This document shows, in pieces, positions 5,204 to 10,105 of a stretch of 10,105 nt of DNA (positions are counted from its first letter, which is position 1; each line of letters opens with the position of its first letter). The notes under the pieces were generated by a model. That model ran no database searches. It saw only the letters and a program-made list of their open reading frames with translations, and was not told the origin of the DNA. The position numbers and the translations under genes are program-made. Source of the stretch: Nitratifractor sp. (GTDB lineage Bacteria; Campylobacterota; Campylobacteria; Campylobacterales; Sulfurovaceae); NCBI GenBank assembly GCA_015485845.1, contig WFSU01000128.1, positions 1 to 10,105 of the forward strand, given 5' to 3'.

Positions 5204-6247
5204 TTATATCCGATTTTTGGTTTCGATGGCAATCTCGAGCTCTTCGTCAGTCGGGATCACCAACGCAGGGAAGTCAAACGGCAAATCCTTCAGGATCATT
5301 TCACGCACCATCGCGTCGTTTTCTCCGATCCCGCCGGTGAAGACCAGCGCATCGACCCGACCCAGCACCGCGACATAGGCACCGACATATTTGCGCACCC
5401 GATGGACAAATATCTCCAGCGCCAGTGCTGTCTCGGTGTCCCCTTCGGCGATCCGGGTATGAATCCGCCGCAAGTCGTGGTCACCACAGAGACTCTCGAG
5501 GCCGCTCTCGCGGTTGAGAATACGGTCGATCTGCTCGAAAGTGTACCCCTGCTCCCGCGCCAGATAGAGGAGTACCCCCGGATCGACATCCCCCGGACGC
5601 GTCCCCATCACCAGCCCTTCGAGCGGGGTCATCCCCATGGAGGTCTCGACACTCCGACCGTCACGGATCGCGCAGGCACTCGCTCCGTTGCCGAGATGCA
5701 GGGTGATGAGATTGGTCTCCGAGAGCGGCTGCCCGAGGCGTACTGCCGCCTGCCGCGCCACATACGCATGGGACGTCCCGTGGAAGCCATACCGCCGGAT
5801 GCCCATCTCCGTATACAAAGCCGTCGGCAATGCATAGCGGTACGCCGCTTCGGGCAGACTCTGATGAAACGCCGTATCGAACACCGCCACCTGCACTACT
5901 TCGGGTGCCCGTCGGCGTGCGGTGCGGATCCCCTCGAGGTTGGCCGGATTGTGGAGGGGTGCCAGCGGGATCAGCGCTTCGATCGCTGCTTCGACCTCCG
6001 CATCGATCACCGTACTCGCGACGAACCGCTCACCGCCGTGCACCACCCGATGTCCGATCGCCGCCACCTCCGAGAGGGACATCACACCTTGCGCTCGCAA
6101 TGCCGCTTCCATCTGAGCGATCGCATCCGGATAGCCCCCTTCTGCGATCTCCTCGACGATCCCGGCGACCCGCACTTCGAGCGTCTCCCGGTCGAAGAGC
6201 TTGTATTTGAGGGACGAACTCCCGGCATTGAGCACCAGCAGTGTCAT
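5204..6247 (-). CDS. ackA: Acetate kinase (AckA), shorter than usual
   Basis: AckA interconverts acetyl phosphate + ADP and acetate + ATP in the cytoplasm. The 347-residue product starts MTLLVLNAGSSSLKYKLF. It keeps all expected active-site elements: Asn7, Arg67 in GHRVVHGG, Asp124 in VFDTAFH, the YGFHGTSH motif (153-160), HLGNG (184-188), Arg217 in GTRPGD, TGGIGEN (304-310) and Glu335 in PTDEEL. The start at 6247 is supported by GGAGGT 5 nt upstream and a 4-nt ATGA overlap with pta. The longer frame from 6316 merely reads into pta. The protein is about 50 residues below the typical ~400. Shortening is visible after ETLEVRVAGIVEEI and between VREMILKD and PALVIPTDEEL, where the usual LGI.LD...N stretch is absent. 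It is probably still active because the catalytic residues remain. Confidence 0.93.
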   Translation of the reverse strand: MTLLVLNAGSSSLKYKLFDRETLEVRVAGIVEEIAEGGYPDAIAQMEAALRAQGVMSLSEVAAIGHRVVHGGERFVASTVIDAEVEAAIEALIPLAPLHNPANLEGIRTARRRAPEVVQVAVFDTAFHQSLPEAAYRYALPTALYTEMGIRRYGFHGTSHAYVARQAAVRLGQPLSETNLITLHLGNGASACAIRDGRSVETSMGMTPLEGLVMGTRPGDVDPGVLLYLAREQGYTFEQIDRILNRESGLESLCGDHDLRRIHTRIAEGDTETALALEIFVHRVRKYVGAYVAVLGRVDALVFTGGIGENDAMVREMILKDLPFDFPALVIPTDEELEIAIETKNRI

Positions 6248-8337
6248 GCGCCACCTCCACTCGAAGCCTGAATGGCGGTGATCAGCACCGTACTGACGAT
6301 ATCCGAAGCGGTGCATCCTCGGCTGAGATCGTTGATCGGTTTGTTGAGCCCCTGGAGAACGGGGCCGACTGCCAGGGCTCCAGTGGAGCGCTGGACGGCT
6401 TTGTAGGTGTTGTTACCGGTATTGAGATCAGGGAAAATGAACACCGTCGCCCGCCCAGCCACCTCGGAGTCGGGAAGTTTGGTGCGGGCGACATCGGGAT
6501 CGATCGCCGCATCGTACTGCATAGGCCCTTCGATCAGGAGATCGGGACGCTTCTCGTGCGCGATTTCGGTGGCACGGATCACCTTATCCACGTCGGCGCC
6601 TTTGCCCGAGCCTCCCGTCGAGTAGGAGAGCATCGCCACCCGGGGCTCGAAGCCAAACTGCATCGCCGTCTCCGCTGTCGTGATCGCGATAGTCGCCAGC
6701 GCCTCGGGGTCGGGATCCTGATTGATCGCGCAGTCGGCATAGATCAGCACCTGCTGCGCCATGCTCATAAAAAAGAGGCTCGAGACGATGGGGATACCGG
6801 GGCGGGTCTTGATAATCTGGAGTGCGGGGCGGATCGTCTCCTGTGTCGTATGGATCGCCCCCGAGACCATCCCGTCAGCGTACCCAATGTGCACCATCAT
6901 CGTCCCGAAATAGGAGGGAGAACGCACCATATCGTACGCGGCATCCCGGGTGATCCCTTTGGCTTGGCGCAACGTGTAGAAGGTTTCGGCAAACTCAGGG
7001 GTCCACTCCGAACGCTCCGGATCGACGATCATCGCCCCGCCGATGTCAAGCCCCTGTGCACCGGCAATACGCCGGATGGTCTCTGCCTCTCCCAACAGGA
7101 TGATGGTCACCGCCTTGCGCCGCAACAGCACTTCGACGGCACGCAGCACCCGTTCATCGGTCGCCTCGGGGAGGACGATCCGCTGCATCCGCTTCTGTGC
7201 TGTCTGAAAGAGGGAGTATTCGAACATCATGGGGGTCATCACCGACGAATCGGTCTGCACAATCTGACGCTGAAGATGATCGTAATCCACCGCCGCATTG
7301 AAGAGCCCCATCGCCAGTGCGATTTTTCGCTCACTCTCCGGCCGGATCGTCGCTGCGACATGCTCCACTTTCAGTGCCGTATGGTACGTATCTTCCTCAT
7401 GGGCAAGAAGGGGAATCGCATGATGATCTGCTCCTTCTATTATCGCCATGATCGATGCGGGTAGCTTCCGCCCGCCGGTCAGTAATATCCCGGAGACAGT
7501 CGGATAGTGTGGGGAATCGGCTGCCATGACAGCCCCCAACGCAATCTCCGGGCGATCTCCCGGCACAAGGATCAAATCTCCCTCCTCAAGATACCCGAGA
7601 AAATGTTCAAGCTGCATCGCCGCGATCCGCGTCCCGCGCACGACCCGGCGCATCGCTTCGGCTTCTCCCCGGATCCGCTCACACCCCAGCGCCTCCGCTA
7701 CTTCGCCCACTGTCGGCATGTCCAGCTCCGGAATTTCTTCGAGAAGATAGATCGGCACCGGGAAATCCAATTCGGTGAGCTTTGCGCGCAGCGATTCCAC
7801 CACCGAAACGTCCAACCGATTGGCAAACGTCGCAAAATGGGTACACCCCGATGCCGTGATCCGCTCATGATCGATCCGGATCGCATCGAGGAGTATTTCA
7901 GCATCCTGCCCGCACCCCTTGAGGACATTGACGAACGCAGCCCTGGTATTACGTGCCAGTTCAAGGTTGAGATCGGCATCGATTGTATCGGGGAAAGCCT
8001 CCGGCTGCAACCCCTCAATCAGGACAAAATCGTACGCAGCTTCCAATGCCTTGATTCGCTCCATCAGCAGGCCAATCGCCCCATCCAGATCCCCTGCTGC
8101 CGCATACCGCTCTATCTGCTGTACCGACAATCCCACCATATCGGCACGCACCATATCCAGCCCGTACCGCTCGAGAAAGAAGGTGATATCGTTGTCCCGC
8201 ACTCCGTCGGCCACAAACGGTTTGAAAAACGCCACCCGCCCCATCCGGGCTTTGAGGAATTCCATCATCCCCATCGTCACCACAAGCTTGCCAGAGGCCA
8301 CCGTATGCGAAGAGACATAGAGGCTTTTGATTTTCAT
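6244..8337 (-). CDS. pta: Phosphate acetyltransferase, long form (Pta)
   Basis: Pta converts acetyl-CoA and phosphate to acetyl phosphate and CoA, feeding AckA for ATP formation, or runs in reverse for acetate assimilation. From ATG 8337 the product is 697 aa, the size of the three-domain long form. Residues about 1-200 form the N-terminal P-loop-like domain, whose nucleotide loop (ASGKLVVTMG) is degenerate. A DRTGG domain spans about 210-330, with ILVPGDRPEIALGA. The catalytic PTA_PTB domain spans about 367-697, starting MTPMMFEYSLFQTAQKRMQRIVLPEA (shown here only as landmarks) and ending GLNKPINDLSRG...DIVSTVLITAI. ATG 8337 is chosen over 8394 because AAGGAC lies 8 nt upstream and a promoter -10 falls between the two. 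The stop overlaps the ackA start. The promoter appears to come from the terminal repeat of an adjacent MITE-like element. Confidence 0.95.
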   Translation of the reverse strand: MKIKSLYVSSHTVASGKLVVTMGMMEFLKARMGRVAFFKPFVADGVRDNDITFFLERYGLDMVRADMVGLSVQQIERYAAAGDLDGAIGLLMERIKALEAAYDFVLIEGLQPEAFPDTIDADLNLELARNTRAAFVNVLKGCGQDAEILLDAIRIDHERITASGCTHFATFANRLDVSVVESLRAKLTELDFPVPIYLLEEIPELDMPTVGEVAEALGCERIRGEAEAMRRVVRGTRIAAMQLEHFLGYLEEGDLILVPGDRPEIALGAVMAADSPHYPTVSGILLTGGRKLPASIMAIIEGADHHAIPLLAHEEDTYHTALKVEHVAATIRPESERKIALAMGLFNAAVDYDHLQRQIVQTDSSVMTPMMFEYSLFQTAQKRMQRIVLPEATDERVLRAVEVLLRRKAVTIILLGEAETIRRIAGAQGLDIGGAMIVDPERSEWTPEFAETFYTLRQAKGITRDAAYDMVRSPSYFGTMMVHIGYADGMVSGAIHTTQETIRPALQIIKTRPGIPIVSSLFFMSMAQQVLIYADCAINQDPDPEALATIAITTAETAMQFGFEPRVAMLSYSTGGSGKGADVDKVIRATEIAHEKRPDLLIEGPMQYDAAIDPDVARTKLPDSEVAGRATVFIFPDLNTGNNTYKAVQRSTGALAVGPVLQGLNKPINDLSRGCTASDIVSTVLITAIQASSGGGA

Positions 8338-8353
8338 GAAATACGTCCTTGAC

Positions 8354-8386
8354 ATTACCGCACCAAGTATATACCCAAATGTTTGA
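8354..8386 (+). repeat. Left terminal inverted repeat of the MITE-like element
   Basis: Begins ATTACCGCACCAAG and ends near GTTTGA. It pairs with 8611-8643 with one mismatch (T at 8380 against the complement of C at 8616). It contains the pta -10 box on the minus strand. Confidence 0.8.
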
Positions 8387-8394
8387 TGCTGCAA
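8366..8394 (-). promoter_or_regulatory. Candidate sigma70 promoter of pta-ackA
   Basis: On the minus strand TTGCAG (8389-8394) and TATACT (8366-8371) are separated by exactly 17 nt. Transcription would begin near 8359, about 20 nt before the pta ATG and just ahead of its AAGGAC. The -10 is inside the left terminal repeat and the -35 just inside the element, so the promoter depends on the inserted sequence. Confidence 0.55.
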
Positions 8395-8413
8395 TTTCGT
8401 TCACAGGCAAGGC

Positions 8414-8454
8414 AGATTTTTGAAGGACTCGCCATAGCGAATTCAAGAAAATCT
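8414..8454. other. Nested hairpin inside the MITE-like element
   Basis: AGATTTTTGAA (8414-8424) pairs with TTCAAGAAAATCT (8442-8454) with a 2-nt bulge. Inside it TCGC (8429-8432) pairs with GCGA (8437-8440) around CATA. It could be a structured RNA segment or a single-strand DNA feature used in transposition; neither role is shown. Confidence 0.5.
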
Positions 8455-8610
8455 AACGCGGCATGTGGGCGAAAGTGCTGCACCCTTCGGGGAGAACAAT
8501 ACGAGACAACCTGCACGCAAAAAAATCTTTGCGCCCTAAGGGCATTTCCTGCGGGCAATTGACTACGGCCAGTCCGGCAGATTTTTTCACATACATCTCG
8601 TCTCGTTCTC

Positions 8611-8643
8611 TCAAACGTTTGGGTATATACTTGGTGCGGTAAT
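8611..8643 (-). repeat. Right terminal inverted repeat of the MITE-like element
   Basis: Inverted copy of 8354-8386 with one mismatch. It carries the same outward-facing TATACT (8626-8631) on the plus strand but no -35-like hexamer 17 nt before it, so only the left end seems to form a full promoter. Confidence 0.8.
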
Positions 8644-8652
8644 AGTATTGCA

Positions 8653-8675
8653 CCCGCCATTGTACCTGAGGCGGG
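8653..8675 (-). terminator. GC-rich hairpin after the PKD pseudogene
   Basis: CCCGCC (8653-8658) pairs with GGCGGG (8670-8675) over an 11-nt loop, 18 nt past the stop of the minus-strand PKD gene. There is no U-run, so it is only a weak terminator candidate. Confidence 0.3.
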
Positions 8676-8692
8676 CTTGAGGACGGGTCTGT

Positions 8693-9464
8693 TTACGCGA
8701 GAGGTTTTGTCCTTTTTCGTTGTACCAGCGGGTAGGCGAGTGAAGCAAGCATCATCAACACCATCAGTAGGTCGATACTTTGGCTGTGGGGATTATAGGT
8801 ACACCCACCACCGGTACCTTCTCCCGTATTTCTTCCATTGTCATCATTCGACGTATTTGCATCATCGTCTACAGGCTGTGCGGTAACGGTGACGTTCATC
8901 TCATCGCTGTCGGTTGCTCCGTCGTTATCGGTCACCGTCAGTGTCAGGGTATGCACCCCGGCCGTATCCGGTGCCGTATAGGTGAAGGAAGCCGTATCGG
9001 CCAGTACGGTATCCCCCTCTTTCCACTGGTAGGAATGGATGGTACCGTCTGCGTCACTTCCACTGCCGTTGATATCGATCAACTGATTAGTCTGCACGGT
9101 ACGATCCGCTCCGGCATCGGCCGTGGGATGTTGGTTGGGCGCGGTAACCGTAACGTTCATCTCATCACTCCCCGTCGCCCCATCATCATCGGTTACGGTC
9201 AGAGTCAGGGTATGCACCCCGGCCGTATCCGGTGCCGCGTAGGTGAAGGAAGCTGCGTTGGCCAGTACAGTATCTCCCTCTTTCCACTGGTAGGATTGGA
9301 TGGTACCGTCGGAGTCACTACCGCTGCCGGTAAGGATGATCGTCTTCCACCGTCCGGTCTTCTCCAGCATTGGCTGTCGGAGGCTGATTGGGTGTGTTAT
9401 CATCATTTACCAATACTTTTATCGCGACATTGGGATCTTTAAAACTGGAACCATTTAGATCTTC
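8693..9464 (-). pseudogene. PKD-repeat surface protein remnant with C-terminal sorting-type tail
   Basis: Two PKD-type beta-sandwich repeats (GSGSD.DGTI.SYQWKEGDTVLA...TLTLTVTDDDGAT) are followed by an acidic linker (DDDANTSNDDNG). A tail follows with GGGC, one hydrophobic helix and a basic end (LVQRKR). This layout matches C-terminal sorting signals such as JDVT-CTERM/GlyGly-CTERM, which anchor surface proteins until processed. The open frame begins artificially at 9406. The true upstream reading is in another frame: EDLNGSSFKDPNVAIKVLV, then NDDNTPNQPPTANAGEDRTVE, ending at about 9345. There it loses register just before TIILTGSGSD. Comparison with the second repeat suggests a deletion of about 8 nt at 9344/9345. 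A TAA at 9465-9467 closes the upstream frame, so the N-terminus and signal peptide are gone. Confidence 0.75.
8880..9329 (-). repeat. Tandem 261-bp PKD-encoding repeat, two copies
   Basis: Segments 8880-9068 and 9141-9329 are closely similar and offset by exactly 261 bp (87 codons). They encode successive PKD repeats. Their high nucleotide similarity suggests recent duplication or gene conversion and makes the locus prone to slippage. Confidence 0.8.
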
Positions 9465-9467
9465 TTA

Positions 9468-9651
9468 AAATAAAGAGTGAAGTGCCGATCTATTGATTAT
9501 ACATTCAACAGAATACTAACGGTTATTTCGCGTCAGTTTGCTTCAGATTTGGTCGAATGGGATTGGTGGAGAGAGGGAGAGCTTTTTGAAAATTCAGAAA
9601 GTAGTTATTTTGTTTGAGTTGTGCTCAGGTTTGTGGGTTTGGGTAAGGGAG
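9468..9651. other. Intergenic stretch with no supported gene
   Basis: Between the broken PKD gene and the hairpins behind rplS I see no credible gene or RNA. Only a TATAAT on the minus strand (9496-9501) stands out. It could be a relic promoter of the PKD gene, but it lacks a -35. Confidence 0.4.
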
Positions 9652-9697
9652 CTTACGCACAGTAAGTGACTGCACCCATCCCGCGAAGATGAGTGCA
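9652..9697 (-). terminator. Two hairpins downstream of rplS
   Basis: GATGAGTGCA (9688-9697) pairs with TGCACCCATC (9671-9680), a 10-bp stem with one G-U pair and a 7-nt loop, 15 nt past the rplS stop. A second small stem, CTTAC/GTAAG (9652-9656 with 9662-9666), follows. No U-tract is present, so they may block exonucleases or act in rho-dependent ending rather than as an intrinsic terminator. Confidence 0.4.
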
Positions 9698-9712
9698 AAT
9701 CGAACAAAAGAA

Positions 9713-10072
9713 CTATTTTCTGCGGAGTTCTTTGATACGGGCTGACTTACCCTTCCGGTCGCGCAGATAAAACAGCTTCGCACGACGGACACGTCCACGG
9801 CGGAGGACTTCGATGCTCTCAATACTCTCAGAGTAGAGGGGGAAGACCCGCTCGACACCGACGCTGTTGGCACCGATCTTGCGGACGTTGAACGTGCGGC
9901 CGGTCCCTTCACCGCGGATGGCGATGCAGACGCCTTCGTAATTCTGGATACGCTCTTTGTTGCCCTCTTTGATGCGGACAGCGACACGGACGGTGTCACC
10001 GGCGCGGAAATCGGGGATGTTTTTCTCGGCGAGTTGGGCTTTTTCAAAGCTCTCGATGTACTTGTTTCTCAT
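9713..10072 (-). CDS. rplS: 50S ribosomal protein L19
   Basis: L19 lies at the 30S-50S interface of the ribosome and stabilises subunit contacts. The 119-residue product is full length for the family. It carries the hallmark stretch DFRAGDTVRVAVRIKEGNKER, then QNYEGVCIAIRGEGTGRTFNVRKI, the VERVFPLYSESIESIEV segment (given as landmarks) and the basic RRGRVRRAKLFYLRDRKGKSARIKE tail. ATG 10072 is preceded by AAAAGG 6 nt upstream. It overlaps by 4 nt (ATGA) the stop of an upstream frame that is probably trmD, matching the usual rpsP-rimM-trmD-rplS order. Two hairpins follow the stop. Confidence 0.97.
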   Translation of the reverse strand: MRNKYIESFEKAQLAEKNIPDFRAGDTVRVAVRIKEGNKERIQNYEGVCIAIRGEGTGRTFNVRKIGANSVGVERVFPLYSESIESIEVLRRGRVRRAKLFYLRDRKGKSARIKELRRK

Positions 10073-10105
10073 AGTGTGCCTTTTGCTTTCTGGTATAGAT
10101 CCGGA
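10069..10105 (-). CDS. trmD: C-terminal end of an upstream gene, probably trmD (partial)
   Basis: A frame entering from the right edge reads PDLYQKAKGTL and ends at a TGA that overlaps the rplS ATG as ATGA. In most bacteria the tRNA (guanine-N1)-methyltransferase gene trmD directly precedes rplS, and the residues are compatible with a TrmD C-terminus. Only 11 codons are visible, so the identity rests on gene order. Confidence 0.45.
   Translation of the reverse strand, partial: PDLYQKAKGTL

Larger units (their letters stand above)
8354..8643. mobile_element. MITE-like element with 33-bp terminal inverted repeats, no coding capacity
   Basis: Ends 8354-8386 and 8611-8643 are inverted copies matching at 32 of 33 positions, bounding a 290-bp unit. 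The interior carries no convincing gene but is rich in fold-back structure. A nested hairpin lies at 8414-8454, with CGCAAA/TTTGCG at 8516-8533, GCCCT-A-AGGGC at 8533-8543 and CCC-TTC-GGGG at 8483-8492. The 11-mer GGCAGATTTTT occurs twice in direct orientation (8411 and 8576). Size, terminal repeats and lack of genes fit a non-autonomous miniature transposable element. No clear target-site duplication is seen, so a regulatory or structural element remains possible. It lies between pta and the PKD pseudogene. Confidence 0.65.

Noticed and set aside
5156..8352. Long plus-strand frames opposite pta and ackA (5156-6271, 6241-7464, 7507-8352)
   Set aside because: They are antisense shadows of strongly supported pta and ackA; their products are Arg/His/Pro-rich with no domain and no proper ribosome binding sites.
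8338..8394. pta start at 8394
   Set aside because: The extra 19 residues lie across the terminal repeat and the proposed promoter; ATG 8337 has a good SD.
8355..8660. Minus-strand frames of 101 and 66 codons (8355-8660 and 8453-8653) inside the MITE-like element
   Set aside because: They run through the terminal repeats and hairpins, lack ribosome binding sites, and show no recognisable protein features.
1..10105. CRISPR arrays, tRNA or rRNA genes, phage genes
   Set aside because: No regularly spaced identical repeats, no cloverleaf or rRNA-like sequence, and no phage structural or integrase motifs were seen.

Overview
The window looks like a chromosomal segment of a Campylobacterota bacterium, probably a moderately GC-rich, Sulfurovum/Nitratifractor-like lineage. 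The hints are an ispE–smpB neighbourhood, an Hcp-type cysteine-rich Sel1 protein, the style of the SmpB sequence, and rplS preceded by what looks like the end of trmD. The genus is inference; no rRNA or tRNA is present to confirm it.

Layout. (1) Bases 1-920 (+): a leader with a heptamer repeat, then ispE (isoprenoid kinase), whose start codon lies in the 3' arm of a perfect 11-bp inverted repeat. (2) Bases 917-2240 (-): an AT-rich cassette of putative antitoxin, PIN-domain toxin and a small exported protein, each joined to the next by an ATGA stop/start overlap. (3) Bases 2295-2680: a Sel1-repeat secreted protein broken by a 1-nt frameshift, divergent from smpB. (4) Bases 2701-3162 (+): smpB with a TTG start. 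(5) Bases 3175-4491 (-): an AAA ATPase preceded by two near-identical palindromes 33 bp apart. (6) Bases 4492-5203 (-): a small membrane protein, then a REP-like double palindrome. (7) Bases 5204-8337 (-): pta-ackA, the acetyl-CoA to acetate/ATP module, with overlapping genes. (8) Bases 8354-8643: a gene-less 290-bp element with 33-bp near-perfect terminal inverted repeats and nested internal hairpins. One end lies 16 nt from the pta start and appears to carry the pta -10 box. (9) Bases 8693-9464 (-): a decayed PKD-domain surface protein with a C-terminal GGGC/TM/basic sorting-type tail. (10) Bases 9713-10105 (-): rplS and the probable C-terminus of trmD.

How it works together. The housekeeping genes (ispE, smpB, pta-ackA, rplS) are intact. 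They are separated by accessory or decaying material: a toxin-antitoxin cassette, an orphan ATPase, repeats, a MITE-like element and two disrupted surface/secreted protein genes. The points most worth a second look are the MITE-like element acting as a pta promoter, the hairpin plus 22-codon ORF at the ispE start, the coupled toxin/antitoxin/exported-protein trio, and the paired palindromes upstream of the ATPase. All family assignments come from reading motifs by eye; no database search was possible.
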